From NCBI GenBank assembly GCA_001464055.1, contig LNET01000073.1:62001-126000 (forward strand): DNA of 64,000 nt, written 5' to 3'. Shown piece by piece: positions 33,890-42,870 of the stretch (position 1 is its first letter; each line of letters opens with the position of its first letter). Position numbers and translations under genes: made by a program. The notes beneath the pieces are model-generated. The model worked only from the letters and a program-made list of their open reading frames with translations. It was not told where the DNA came from and made no database searches. The stretch is from Burkholderiales bacterium Ga0077543. Its GTDB lineage: Bacteria; Pseudomonadota; Gammaproteobacteria; Burkholderiales; Burkholderiaceae_C.

Positions 33890-35674
33890 GTGCTGCATTG
33901 GATCAAGCGTTGGTTGGCGGTAGCCAGTTTGGGGTTGCTTGCCGCATGCGGTGGCAGCGACGACGAACAGGCCGATGTCGTCGGTGTGATCAACCAGCAG
34001 GCTGGTTTCAGCATCCTGGCCGAGGCCATCAACGTCGCGGGCCTGCGCGACGACCTCATCGCCGACGGTCCGTTCACGCTCTTCGCGCCCACCGACGCCG
34101 CCTTCGCTGCCCTGCTCACCGAACTCGGCATCACCAGGGAACAGCTGCTGGCCGACCGCGCGCTGTTGACCTCGGTGCTGACCTACCACGTGCTGCCGGC
34201 CAAGGTGGAGCGGGCCGCCGTTCCCGTGGGGCGCGCCATCACCACGCTCGAGGGCGGCATCTTCAGGGTGTCGGTCAGTGGCAGCGCGCTGCGCATCAAC
34301 GACGGCCGCAACCGCGCCGCGACCATCGTCGCCACCGACACCCAGGCCCGCAACGGCGTGGTGCACACCATCGACCGCGTGCTGCTGCCGGCCAATCGCA
34401 ACATCGTCCAGACGGCGCAAGCCCTGCCGCAGTTCAGCATCCTGGTCGAAGCGGTGCTGGCGGCGAACCTGCAGGGCGCACTGTCGGGCCCTGGGCCGCT
34501 GACGGTCTTCGCACCCACGAACGAGGCTTTCGGCGCCTTGCTGGCCGAGCTGGGTCTGTCGAAAGATCAGCTCCTGACCAACGTCCCCCTGCTGACCCGG
34601 GTGTTGACCTATCACGTCGTCAATGGGCGTGCGCTCCAGGCCGACATCGTGCCTGGCCAGGCCATCACGTCGCTGCAAGGCAGCAGCTTCACCGTGGATG
34701 CGTCGTTGCGCATCACCGACCAGCGCGCCCGGGTTTCGCAGATCGCCAGCACCGACGTGCTGGCCACGAACGGCGTCATCCACGTGGTGAACCGGGTCAT
34801 CCTGCCACTGCCGGCAGAAAGCATCGTGCAGACGGCGCTGGCGGCGCCCCAGTTCAGCATCCTGGTCGAAGCGGTCCAGGCCGCCGGTCTGGCCAACGCA
34901 CTGTCGGCGCCGGGTCCGCTGACCGTGTTCGCGCCGACGAACACCGCGTTTGCAGCCTTGCTGGCTGAACTGGGTGTGTCGAAGGACCAGTTGCTGGCCA
35001 ACGTGCCTCTGCTGACCCGGGTACTGACTTATCACGTGGTGAATGGTCGCGTGCTGCGCAGCCAAGTGCCGCTGAACCGCGACATCACGAGCCTGCAGGG
35101 CGGCGTGTTCTCGGTCGGTTCCGACCTCGTGATCACCGATGCGCGCGTTCGCCGCAGCACCATCACCGCCACCGACACGTTCGCCAGCAACGGTGTCATC
35201 CACACCATCGACCGCGTGATGTTGCCGCTGCCCGCCGAGAACATCGTGCAGACGGCCCTGGCTGCGCCGCAATTCAGCATCCTGGTCGAGGCGGTCCAAG
35301 CCGCAGGCCTGGTGAACGCGCTGTCTGCTCCCGGCCCGCTGACCGTGTTCGCGCCGACGAACGATGCCTTCGCGGCACTGCTGGGCGAATTGGGCCTGAG
35401 CAAGCAGGCACTGCTGGCCGATGTGCCGCTGCTTACCCGCGTGCTGACCTATCACGTGGTGCCGGGGCGGCAGGTATCGGGCAACGTGGTGGCGAACGCC
35501 GTCAACGTCCAGCCATTCACCACGCTGCAGGGCGCCACGTTCAGCGTCGGTGTGAATCCCCTGCGCATCGTCGATGCCCGTGGCCGCAGCGCCGCCATCG
35601 GCGCCACCGACACCTTCGCCAGCAATGGCGTCATTCACACGCTGAACCGCGTCATCCTGCCCCCGGCGAACTGA
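33890..35674 (+). CDS. Multi-domain fasciclin (FAS1) lipoprotein
   Basis: 594 residues. The signal peptide ends in a lipobox (LGLLAAC), so the protein is probably anchored to the outer membrane. Four FAS1 domains follow, each with the TVFAPTN/LFAPTD and LTYHV motifs and ending near GVIHxIxRVxLP. Repeats 2-4 start exactly 420 bases apart and are nearly identical in places, showing recent duplication. FAS1 proteins act in cell adhesion or surface interactions. The start is GTG 33890, seven bases after AGGAGG. An upstream ATG at 33851 lacks a ribosome-binding site. Confidence 0.92.
   Translation: MLHWIKRWLAVASLGLLAACGGSDDEQADVVGVINQQAGFSILAEAINVAGLRDDLIADGPFTLFAPTDAAFAALLTELGITREQLLADRALLTSVLTYHVLPAKVERAAVPVGRAITTLEGGIFRVSVSGSALRINDGRNRAATIVATDTQARNGVVHTIDRVLLPANRNIVQTAQALPQFSILVEAVLAANLQGALSGPGPLTVFAPTNEAFGALLAELGLSKDQLLTNVPLLTRVLTYHVVNGRALQADIVPGQAITSLQGSSFTVDASLRITDQRARVSQIASTDVLATNGVIHVVNRVILPLPAESIVQTALAAPQFSILVEAVQAAGLANALSAPGPLTVFAPTNTAFAALLAELGVSKDQLLANVPLLTRVLTYHVVNGRVLRSQVPLNRDITSLQGGVFSVGSDLVITDARVRRSTITATDTFASNGVIHTIDRVMLPLPAENIVQTALAAPQFSILVEAVQAAGLVNALSAPGPLTVFAPTNDAFAALLGELGLSKQALLADVPLLTRVLTYHVVPGRQVSGNVVANAVNVQPFTTLQGATFSVGVNPLRIVDARGRSAAIGATDTFASNGVIHTLNRVILPPAN
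34431..35674 (+). repeat. Tandem 420-base repeats encoding FAS1 domains
   Basis: The sequence AGTTCAGCATCCTGGTCGA (or with one change) recurs at 34431, 34851 and 35271, spaced exactly 420 bases, or 140 codons. Flanking words such as the CTGACCGTGTTCGCGCCGAC segment are shared by copies 3 and 4. The repeats lie within the fasciclin gene. They are a potential site for domain-number change by recombination. Confidence 0.85.
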
Positions 35675-35730
35675 TTCGTCGCGAGCTTTCCAGTTTTCAA
35701 CCGCCCCACCCAAGAAGGAAGTACTGACCC

Positions 35731-36183
35731 ATGAAGAAGCTCATCATTGCTGCCGCCCTTGCCGCCAGCGCCCTGGCCGTTCAAGCCAAGGACATCGTCG
35801 ATACCGCGGTGGCCGCCGGCAATTTCAAGACCCTGGCAACGGCCCTGCAGGCCGCCGGCCTGATCGAAACCCTGAAAGGCAAGGGCCCGTTCACGGTGTT
35901 TGCGCCCACCGATGCAGCCTTCGCCAAGGTGCCGAAGGCCGACCTCGACGCCTTGTTGAAGGACAAGGCCAAGCTGACCGCCGTGTTGACCTACCACGTC
36001 GTGCCGGGCAAGGTCATGGCCAAGGACGTCAAGGCCGGTGCGGTGAAGACCGTGCAGGGCAGTGACATCACCATCAGCACCGCAAGCGGTGTGACGGTCA
36101 ACAACGCCAAGGTCACGGCCACCGACATCGTGGCAAGCAACGGCGTCATCCATGTCATCGACACGGTGATCATGCCCAAGTAA
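35731..36183 (+). CDS. Secreted single-domain fasciclin protein
   Basis: 150 residues. A clean Sec signal peptide ([19 protein letters not shown]) is followed by one FAS1 domain with [13 protein letters not shown] and [10 protein letters not shown], ending [16 protein letters not shown] 35731 has AGAAGGAAG upstream. It lies 56 bases after the four-domain fasciclin lipoprotein on the same strand, so cotranscription is plausible. Unlike its neighbour it has no lipobox, so it should be periplasmic or released. Single-domain FAS1 proteins of this size are common in proteobacteria; ligand unknown. Confidence 0.92.
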   Translation: MKKLIIAAALAASALAVQAKDIVDTAVAAGNFKTLATALQAAGLIETLKGKGPFTVFAPTDAAFAKVPKADLDALLKDKAKLTAVLTYHVVPGKVMAKDVKAGAVKTVQGSDITISTASGVTVNNAKVTATDIVASNGVIHVIDTVIMPK

Positions 36184-36219
36184 GAAGGGCATCAGCGCGC
36201 GGCGCCGGGAGGCGCTGCG

Positions 36220-36238
36220 CCGGGCCTGACCGGCCCGG
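36220..36238. terminator. Possible bidirectional terminator hairpin
   Basis: CCGGGCC (36220-36226) and GGCCCGG (36232-36238) pair perfectly around a 5-base loop. They lie between the convergent fasciclin and amgK genes. No T-run follows in either direction, so intrinsic termination is uncertain. Confidence 0.45.
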
Positions 36239-36242
36239 ATGA

Positions 36243-37340
36243 TCAGAACGTGAAGCCGCTTCCCACGCGGGCACCCGACAGGGGTTCCAGCAGGCCCAGC
36301 AATGGCTTCAGCGGCCCGTAACGCAGTGCCACGCGCTGCGCATACGTGAAGAAGCGCGGCAGGTCCGCAGCGTATTGCGGTTTGCCGTCGCGATGCTTCA
36401 GGCGGCAGAAGATGCCCATCACCTTCAGGTGACGCTGCAGCCCCATCCACTCCAGAGCCCGCCAGAGTTCGCCGAAGTCCGACTCGAAGTCCGGCCCCAG
36501 CGGCAGCCCCGCTTTTCGCGCCTGCTGCCACCAGCGCACGGCCCAGTCGAGTTCCTGGGCCTCGTCCCAGCTGATGAAGGCGTCGCGCAACAGCGAGGCG
36601 ATGTCGTAGGTGATGGGCCCACGCACTGCGTCCTGGAAGTCGAGCACGCCCGGGTTCAGTGCCGGTGGCAGGGCTCTCATCAGGTTGCGTGGCATCCAGT
36701 CGGCATGCACGGCAAGCTGCGGCTGTGCCAGCGCGCTGTCGATCAGCAGCCGCGTCAGCCGCTGCCAGGTGGCCTGTTGGCTGTCGGTCCAGGTGATGCC
36801 GAATTCCCTTTGCACGCACCACTGTGGAAACAGGGCCAGTTCGGATGCCAGCAGGGCTTCGTCGAACGCGGGCAGGTCGGCTGCCGGCACACCCTGCTGG
36901 AACTGCACCAGGGCAGAGATGGCGTCGCGCATCAGGGCGTCGGCGCCGGGCCCGTCGGCGGCCTGCAACGCCGGCAGGTACAGGTCGTTGCCCAGGTCGG
37001 TGAGCAGCAGGAAGCCGTTCTCGGTGTCGGCCGCGAGCACCTGCGGTGCATGCAGCCCGGCCTGTGCCATCAGCCCTGCCACATGCACGAAGGCTCGTAC
37101 GTTTTCCTGGGCCGGCGGTGCGTCCATCACCACCAGGCTGCTGGCGGCAGTGCCGCTGCAGGCCACGCGCAGGTAGCGGCGGAAACTGGCGTCGCTGGAC
37201 GCCGGGGCCAGGCTGCCGCAGTCGATGCCATGTGCCGGCGCCAGCCCGGCCAGCCAGGCGCGAAAGGCCGCCTCGCGCTCGGCGCTGGGCCAGGGGATGG
37301 ATGGCGCAGCGGCCGGGGCGGGGGCGGGAAAGTTGCTCAT
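36243..37340 (-). CDS. amgK: Aminoglycoside phosphotransferase-fold sugar kinase, AmgK-like
   Basis: 365 residues with a protein-kinase-like APH fold: catalytic-loop HADWMPRNLM (~215-224), metal-binding VLDFQD (~235). Its position, divergent from lptD-surA-ksgA, is the place of amgK in many beta- and gammaproteobacteria. There it phosphorylates MurNAc/GlcNAc at the anomeric position in the peptidoglycan recycling bypass. The usual partner murU (nucleotidyltransferase) is not downstream; a fasciclin gene is found instead. Start ATG 37340 lies only 18 bases from the lptD start, so their promoters must overlap or lie inside the opposing genes. Confidence 0.85.
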   Translation of the reverse strand: MSNFPAPAPAAAPSIPWPSAEREAAFRAWLAGLAPAHGIDCGSLAPASSDASFRRYLRVACSGTAASSLVVMDAPPAQENVRAFVHVAGLMAQAGLHAPQVLAADTENGFLLLTDLGNDLYLPALQAADGPGADALMRDAISALVQFQQGVPAADLPAFDEALLASELALFPQWCVQREFGITWTDSQQATWQRLTRLLIDSALAQPQLAVHADWMPRNLMRALPPALNPGVLDFQDAVRGPITYDIASLLRDAFISWDEAQELDWAVRWWQQARKAGLPLGPDFESDFGELWRALEWMGLQRHLKVMGIFCRLKHRDGKPQYAADLPRFFTYAQRVALRYGPLKPLLGLLEPLSGARVGSGFTF

Positions 37341-37358
37341 GGATAATCGATTTTACGA

Positions 37359-39842
37359 ATGCAACTCCCCGTGCCCCTGACGCAACGCCCCGCGCTGGCT
37401 CGCTGCCTGGTCCTCGTGTTCGGCGCGCTTCATGGTCTGGCCTGGAGCCAGCCGGCCAAGCCGGCCGCAGCGGCCTCGTCCGCTGCTCCCGCTGCTCCCG
37501 CTGCTTCAGCAGTACCCACCACGGTATTCGCGCCCAGCAGCCGTTTGCAAGCCCTGCCCGGCGGTGCCGAAGGCAGCCAGTTGCCCATCGTGCTGCGTGC
37601 GCGCAGCCTGAGCGCCCGGCCCGACCTCGATGCAGTGGCCGAGGGCGATGTCGAGTTTCGCCGCGGCGGCCTCGTCATTCGCGCCGACAAGCTGCAATAC
37701 GATGGCCCGACCGACGAGGCCACCGCCACCGGCAATGTGCGTGTGCTCCGCGACGGCGCGGTCTACTCGGGGCCGAAGCTGCGCTTGCGCGTGCAGCGCT
37801 TCGAAGGCCGCTTCGACGCGCCGGTGTTCGACTTTCCGCTGCTGGGTTCAGGCGGGCGGGCCGATCACATCGACTTCCTGGACAGCGCGCGCAGCAGCGC
37901 TGTCAATGCCAGCTACACCAGCTGCCCGCGCGACGGCCCCGAACCACTGGCCTGGGTGCTGATGACCAAGAGCGTACAGCTCGACCTCGACACTGGCGTG
38001 GGCATCGCCGAAGGCGCGGTTCTGCGTTTCCTGGACACCCCCATCCTGGCCTGGCCGCGCCTGAGCTTTCCTTTGAGCGACCAACGCAAGTCGGGCTGGC
38101 TGCCGCCTGGTATCGATATCGACAACCGCAGCGGCATCGAGCTCTCGGTGCCTTATTACTGGAACATCGCTCCGAACCGCGACGCGACGTTGACGCCTCG
38201 TGTCATCACCCGCCGAGGCATGGCCCTGGACAGCGAGTTTCGCTATCTCGAACGCCTGGACTCCGGAACGCTCGGCCTGGACTGGTTGCCCGACGATCGC
38301 GTGGCCAAACGCTCGCGCCACGCCTTGCGCTGGCAGCATGACGGCCAGCTGGGCAGCGGCTGGGCCGAGGGCTTGCGCTACCGAGTCGACGGCGTGCGTG
38401 TTTCCGACAATGACTGGTGGAAGGACTTTCCGAACGCCAGCCGCAGCCTGACCAAACGGCTGCTGCCGGCGCGGGCCTCGGCCGAGCTTCCGCTGGCGAT
38501 TTCCGCTGGCCGCCTGGGGTCGCTGCAGGGCCAGGCCTACGCGCGGCTGCTGGGCTGGCAGGTATTGCAGTCCGAGGAAAGCTTCATCACATCGCCGTAT
38601 CAGCGTCGGCCACAGCTCGGCGCGCGGCTGGGCGGCCAGGACGGTGGCCTGCGATACGACATCGAAGCCGAGTACAACCGCTTCACGCTGCCTGGTGGTG
38701 ACGCCACCACCACTGGCCGGCCGCAGGGCGACCGGCTGCACCTGCTGGGCGCGGTGTCGTATTCGCTGCGCGGGGTGGGTTGGTGGGTGTCGCCGCGGCT
38801 GGCCCTGAACGCCGCAGCCTACGAAACCGACAACCCGGGTCAGGACAAGCCGAGCCGCGCCCGGCGCAGCATCCCGACCCTGAGCGTCGACGCCGGCATG
38901 GAGTTCGAACGCGAGGCCCGGTATTTCGGCCGCAGCCTGCGCCAGACGCTCGAGCCGCGGCTGCTTTATGTCAACACGCCCTATCGCGCCCAGTCCCAGC
39001 TGCCCAGCTATGACGCGGCGGCAAAGGACTTCAATTTCGTCTCGATCTACACCGACAACAGCTTTGCCGGGGTGGACCGGGTCGCCGACGCCCATCAGGT
39101 GACGGCTGGCGTCACGACCCGGCTGGTCGACGAAGCCAGCGGCGCGGAACTGCTGCGGCTGGGGCTGGTGCAGCGCTACCTGCTGCGCGACCAGCGCGTT
39201 GCGCCACAGGCCGACGGCAGCCCCGACGGCGAAGCCCTGACCCGCAGCTTCTCCGACGCCCTGCTGCTCGGTTCGACCAGCGTGCTGCCGGGCTGGGGGC
39301 TGGAGGCTGCAGTCCAGTACAGCCCGGAGATTTCGCGTTCAGTGCGCTCCATCCTGTCGGCTCGTTATTCGCCCGGGCCTTTTCGCACGGTGGCGATGTC
39401 GTACCGGCTCGCGCGCGGCCTGAGCGAGCAGCTCGAGATCGGCTGGCAGTGGCCGATTGGCAGGACAAGCGTCGCGGGTCCGGCGGCGCTGGCGCTGGCG
39501 GGGGCGGACACGCTCGCCAGCCGGGCTGGCCAGTCCTGTCAGGGCCGCTGGTATGCGGTGGGCCGGGCCAACTACAGTTTGAAGGACGCGCGGGTCACCG
39601 ACAGCCTGGTCGGCGTCGAGTACGACGCGGGTTGCTGGATTGGCCGAGTCGTTGCCGAGCGGCTGTCGACCGGCCGGGCCGAAGCCACCACCCGGCTGCG
39701 ACTGGAACTGGAGCTGGTAGGCCTGTCGCGCATCGGGTCGAACCCTCTGCAGGTCTTGAAGGACAATATCCCCGGTTATCAGTTGCTGCGCGAAGACCCG
39801 GGCTCGGGCTTGCGCGGTAGCGAGTGGCAGCCGGCACGCTGA
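37359..39842 (+). CDS. lptD: LPS-assembly outer membrane protein LptD
   Basis: 827 residues. A signal peptide (cleavage near WSQP, ~31) precedes an Ala/Pro-rich linker. An OstA-like beta-jellyroll follows (VEFRRGGLVIRADKLQYDG, ~105), then a long beta-barrel with the family-typical SDQRKSGWLPPGIDIDNRSGIELSVPYYWNIAPN region. LptD inserts lipopolysaccharide into the outer leaflet together with LptE, whose gene is at 56.9-57.4 kb here. ATG 37359 starts the signal peptide. Followed by surA with a 151-base gap. Confidence 0.96.
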   Translation: MQLPVPLTQRPALARCLVLVFGALHGLAWSQPAKPAAAASSAAPAAPAASAVPTTVFAPSSRLQALPGGAEGSQLPIVLRARSLSARPDLDAVAEGDVEFRRGGLVIRADKLQYDGPTDEATATGNVRVLRDGAVYSGPKLRLRVQRFEGRFDAPVFDFPLLGSGGRADHIDFLDSARSSAVNASYTSCPRDGPEPLAWVLMTKSVQLDLDTGVGIAEGAVLRFLDTPILAWPRLSFPLSDQRKSGWLPPGIDIDNRSGIELSVPYYWNIAPNRDATLTPRVITRRGMALDSEFRYLERLDSGTLGLDWLPDDRVAKRSRHALRWQHDGQLGSGWAEGLRYRVDGVRVSDNDWWKDFPNASRSLTKRLLPARASAELPLAISAGRLGSLQGQAYARLLGWQVLQSEESFITSPYQRRPQLGARLGGQDGGLRYDIEAEYNRFTLPGGDATTTGRPQGDRLHLLGAVSYSLRGVGWWVSPRLALNAAAYETDNPGQDKPSRARRSIPTLSVDAGMEFEREARYFGRSLRQTLEPRLLYVNTPYRAQSQLPSYDAAAKDFNFVSIYTDNSFAGVDRVADAHQVTAGVTTRLVDEASGAELLRLGLVQRYLLRDQRVAPQADGSPDGEALTRSFSDALLLGSTSVLPGWGLEAAVQYSPEISRSVRSILSARYSPGPFRTVAMSYRLARGLSEQLEIGWQWPIGRTSVAGPAALALAGADTLASRAGQSCQGRWYAVGRANYSLKDARVTDSLVGVEYDAGCWIGRVVAERLSTGRAEATTRLRLELELVGLSRIGSNPLQVLKDNIPGYQLLREDPGSGLRGSEWQPAR

Positions 39843-39993
39843 CGGGCAGTGGGTGTCTGGCCATCGCGGCGGTCATGGCCGCCGGAACCCGAGGACCCAG
39901 CCCACATCCAACCCGGAAGTGAGGCAACGCTTGTGCCCGGAGTCATCCCCTTGTTGAGCCTTCCTGCCCATTTGCACCGAGCGCCCTTGTTCA

Positions 39994-41319
39994 ATGATCG
40001 AGTCTGACCACTTCCGCCGCGTTCTGGCCACGGGCCTGGCCCTGCTGCTGGCCGTCTGGGCCTGCAGCCCGGCCCAGGCCCAGGGCCGCACCCCACGCAA
40101 CGGCGACTACATTGCTGCCGTCGTCAACCAGGAACTCGTCACGGCCGGCGAGGTCGACCGGCGCATCAATGCGGCGCGGGCCGAAGCTTCACGCATCGGC
40201 CAGAGCCTGCCGCCCGAAACCGAACTGCGTCAGCAGGTGATGGACCTGCTGATCGACGAGCGCGTGATCATCACCAACGCCCGCGAGAGCGGGCTGCGCA
40301 TCGACGAACCGGAAATCGACCGCGCTGTGCAGAACGTTGCTGCCCAGAACCAGCTGACATTGCCGGTGCTGCGTCAGCGGCTGGAAGCCGAAGGTGTCGA
40401 TTACGCCCGCTTCCGGGCCCAGCTGCGTGACCAGCTGATGATGGAGCGCATGCGCGAGCGCGAGGTCTACCGCCGCATCCAGGTCAGCGACGAAGACGTC
40501 GACAAGCTGCTCGCGCAGCGCCGCGCGGCGGCTCAGGGTGAAGCAGAAACCAACATCGCCCAGATCTTGGTGCCCGTGCCCGAAGGCACCACGGCCGAGG
40601 CCGAGGCCGCATTGCGTGCACGCGCGCAGACGGCGCTGCAGCGTGTTCAGGCGGGCGAGGACTTCGCCAAGATCGTGCTCGAGGTCTCTGCAGACGCCAA
40701 TCGCGAGCGAGGCGGGGCGCTCGGCATGCGACCGGCATCGCGGCTGCCAGACGCCTTCGTCGAGGCCACGCGCACGGTCGCCGCAGGACAGGTGGCGCCC
40801 AATGTGCTGCGCACGGGTGCCGGTTTCCACGTGCTGAAGGTCCTTGAGCGCCGCGAAGCTGGCGAACCGCGCATCACCCAGACCCGCGCGCGCCACGTGT
40901 TGCTGCGGCCTTCGGCCCAGCTCTCGGCCGAGCTCGCAGCGCGTCGCCTGGCCGACTTCCGCCGCCAGATCGAGGCCGGGACGCGCAATTTCGAGGACAT
41001 CGCCCGCCAGTTCAGCGAAGACGGATCGGCTGCGGCGGGGGGCGACCTGGGCTGGGCTGGTCCTGGCGTGATGGTGCCGGAGTTCGAAGAAGCCATGAAC
41101 GCGCTGCCGCTCAATGCCTTGTCGGCGCCGGTGACCTCGCGCTTCGGCGTCCACCTGATCCAGGTCCTGGAGCGCCGCGAAGTCGCTGTCGACCCCAAGG
41201 CCCTGCGCGAACAGGCACGCAACATCCTGCGCGAGCAGCGTTTTGAGCAGGCCTATCTCGACTGGACCAAGGAAATGCGAGCCCGCGCCTACGTCGAATT
41301 GCGCGAGCCGCCGCCCTGA
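39994..41319 (+). CDS. surA: Periplasmic peptidyl-prolyl isomerase/chaperone SurA
   Basis: 441 residues. A hydrophobic signal (~10-28, ending PAQAQ) is followed by the SurA N-terminal chaperone domain, two parvulin PpiC domains (~170-275 and ~285-385; the second has [12 protein letters not shown] and [16 protein letters not shown]), and a C-terminal helix. It escorts outer-membrane proteins such as LptD across the periplasm. Start ATG 39994 begins the signal. It lies downstream of lptD and 16 bases upstream of ksgA. The pdxA gene often found between surA and ksgA is absent. Confidence 0.95.
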   Translation: MIESDHFRRVLATGLALLLAVWACSPAQAQGRTPRNGDYIAAVVNQELVTAGEVDRRINAARAEASRIGQSLPPETELRQQVMDLLIDERVIITNARESGLRIDEPEIDRAVQNVAAQNQLTLPVLRQRLEAEGVDYARFRAQLRDQLMMERMREREVYRRIQVSDEDVDKLLAQRRAAAQGEAETNIAQILVPVPEGTTAEAEAALRARAQTALQRVQAGEDFAKIVLEVSADANRERGGALGMRPASRLPDAFVEATRTVAAGQVAPNVLRTGAGFHVLKVLERREAGEPRITQTRARHVLLRPSAQLSAELAARRLADFRRQIEAGTRNFEDIARQFSEDGSAAAGGDLGWAGPGVMVPEFEEAMNALPLNALSAPVTSRFGVHLIQVLERREVAVDPKALREQARNILREQRFEQAYLDWTKEMRARAYVELREPPP

Positions 41320-41335
41320 ACGGCATCACCCGCCC

Positions 41336-42100
41336 GTGAGGCACGCCGCGAAAAAGCGCTTTGGCCAGCATTTCCTGGTCGACGACAGCGTCATCGAAGG
41401 CATCTGCGACGCCATCGACCCGAAACCCGGGCAGGCGCTGGTGGAGATCGGTCCCGGGCTCGGCGCCATGACGCGTCCGTTGCTGGCGCGCTGCCAGGCG
41501 CTGACCGTCGTCGAGCTCGACCGTGATCTGGCGGCCCGTCTGCGCCGAGAAGCCGGGCTCACGGTCGTCGAGTCCGACGTGCTGAAGGTCGACTTCCGCG
41601 CCCTGGCGGCAGCGGCGGGCCAGCCGCTTCGCGTCGTCGGCAATCTGCCCTACAACATCTCCACGCCGATCCTCTTTCATCTGCTGCCCGTAGCCGACGT
41701 GGTGGCCGACCAGCACTTCATGCTGCAAAAAGAAGTGGTCGACCGCATGGCGGCCGTGCCGGGCAACAAGGACTACGGCCGGCTGAGCGTGATGCTGCAG
41801 TGGCGTTACCGCATCAGCGGTGTGCTGGACGTGCCACCCGACGCCTTCGACCCGCCGCCGCGGGTCGACTCTGCCGTGGTGCGCATGCGGCCGCTGCCAG
41901 CCGACGCCAGTGTCGACCCGGCTCGGCTGGGTCAGATCGTCATGGTGGCTTTCTCGCAGCGTCGCAAGTTGCTGCGCAGCACCTTGGGCCGGTGGATCGA
42001 ATCCGAGGGCCTGGACACCCCGTTCGACCTGCATCGGCGTGCCGAGGAAGTGCCGGTGGCCGAGTATTTGGCCCTGGCCCGGGCAGCAGCGCCGGCGTGA
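41336..42100 (+). CDS. ksgA: 16S rRNA (adenine1518/1519-N6)-dimethyltransferase
   Basis: 254 residues. Starts with the family-typical KKRFGQHFL segment. Has the SAM site [11 protein letters not shown] (~39), the acidic VELDRD, and the catalytic NLPYNIS (~104). It dimethylates two adenosines in helix 45 of 16S rRNA, a late step in small-subunit assembly. The start is GTG 41336, 16 bases after surA. An upstream in-frame ATG lies inside surA and adds residues unlike the family. The stop TGA overlaps a GTG that opens a doubtful 110-codon frame. Confidence 0.96.
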   Translation: MRHAAKKRFGQHFLVDDSVIEGICDAIDPKPGQALVEIGPGLGAMTRPLLARCQALTVVELDRDLAARLRREAGLTVVESDVLKVDFRALAAAAGQPLRVVGNLPYNISTPILFHLLPVADVVADQHFMLQKEVVDRMAAVPGNKDYGRLSVMLQWRYRISGVLDVPPDAFDPPPRVDSAVVRMRPLPADASVDPARLGQIVMVAFSQRRKLLRSTLGRWIESEGLDTPFDLHRRAEEVPVAEYLALARAAAPA

Positions 42101-42164
42101 TCGTCGTTTCGCAGATCTCGCAGCTGAACGGTTTCAGATGCGAGGCTGCCGTCACGGCGGCGCA

Positions 42165-42206
42165 GGCAAGGCCGCAACAGTGGAAGGGCCAGCCACCGGC
42201 CTTGCC
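42165..42206. terminator. Hairpin downstream of ksgA
   Basis: GGCAAGGCCG (42165-42174) and CGGCCTTGCC (42197-42206) are perfect 10-base complements around a 22-base loop, 65 bases after ksgA. Could stop transcription of the lptD-surA-ksgA run or of the minus-strand remnant. There is no T-run. Confidence 0.4.
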
Positions 42207-42221
42207 GCTGCACCAGTCGGT

Positions 42222-42362
42222 TCAGGCCGCGTTGAGCCAGGCGGCGGTGTCGAAGGCGCTGCTCATCATCGGCATGTTCATGCCGAAGTTCGGATTGGTG
42301 CCGTTCTTGGGCACGGCCACTTTGGGTGCCGGCTTGGAGGCGGCGGTGTTGCTGGGGGCCAC
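42222..42362 (-). pseudogene. Probable 3' remnant of an unidentified gene
   Basis: On the minus strand this stretch reads VAPSNTAASKPAPKVAVP and so on, to SAFDTAAWLNAA then TGA. Nearly every third base is G or C, the same codon bias as the neighbouring housekeeping genes, which argues that it was coding. Upstream, the frame runs into the 18-base inverted repeat and loses the bias. So it looks like the tail of a gene whose front was lost or interrupted next to the RNase/barstar module. I do not recognise the family. A very short functional gene starting at GTG 42362 (46 residues) is an alternative. Together with the hairpin at 42165-42206 it fills the ~300-base gap between ksgA and barstar. 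Confidence 0.4.
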
Positions 42363-42411
42363 TTCAGTAGCCCGCTCCCATGACCCGGTTTCTTGGGAGC
42401 GGGCTACTGAA
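42363..42411. repeat. Perfect 18-base inverted repeat overlapping the barstar stop
   Basis: The left arm 42363-42380 (TTCAGTAGCCCGCTCCCA) and right arm 42394-42411 are exact reverse complements with a 13-base loop. The barstar stop codon (42404-42406) lies in the right arm. It could serve as a terminator or mRNA stabiliser for the RNase/barstar operon, or be a mobile-element or REP-like scar. Confidence 0.8.
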
Positions 42412-42799
42412 AAGAATAGAAGCACCTGAAGGGTATTCGTCGGTCTCCCCAGAACTCGGCGGCGTCGCGAAAGACTTCCAAAAGCTGTTCGCGCGCTTCA
42501 CGATCGAAGCGGGGGTTGTCGGGCAGCTGTTCCAGCACGACGACGAAGCCAGGCTGCTGGCCGGCCTTGTGCACCAGGTCGGTCATGCAGTCGAACAGGG
42601 CATCGAGGTTCTTGCCGAAGTGCGGCGGGAACAGGAACGCCAGCGCGATGGCATCGAGCACGTCCTGCTTGGTCTGCGCTTCGGCCAGATTGACGTAAAG
42701 AAAGTGCTGGCCCGCAGATTCGGCGGCCTTCATGAGGTCGTCGACCCGGTAGGCGCGGATGGCTTGAACGATGTTCGGGCGGATGGTCTGCAACTGCAT
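42404..42799 (-). CDS. Barstar-family RNase inhibitor
   Basis: 131 residues. The barstar signature is clear: FPPHFGKNLDALFDCMTDL (~57-75) follows the KQDVLDAIALAF helix, with the acidic residues that block the barnase active site. ATG 42799 has AAGGAGG nine bases upstream. An ATG at 42874 that overlaps the RNase stop would add 25 residues and is less likely. It lies 71 bases after the secreted RNase gene on the same strand, so it should be the cytoplasmic immunity partner that protects the producer. Confidence 0.88.
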   Translation of the reverse strand: MQLQTIRPNIVQAIRAYRVDDLMKAAESAGQHFLYVNLAEAQTKQDVLDAIALAFLFPPHFGKNLDALFDCMTDLVHKAGQQPGFVVVLEQLPDNPRFDREAREQLLEVFRDAAEFWGDRRIPFRCFYSFQ

Positions 42800-42870
42800 G
42801 GTCGCGTGCCTCCTTGAGTTTTGGTGTTGGAAATCGGTAGGGTCGAGCCGCGGCGCAAGGATGTCGGCGT

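Noticed and set aside
42097..42429. Possible 110-residue + strand gene coupled to ksgA by GTGA
   Set aside because: It ends inside the inverted repeat and overlaps the barstar 3' end, while coding bias in 42222-42362 favours the minus strand.
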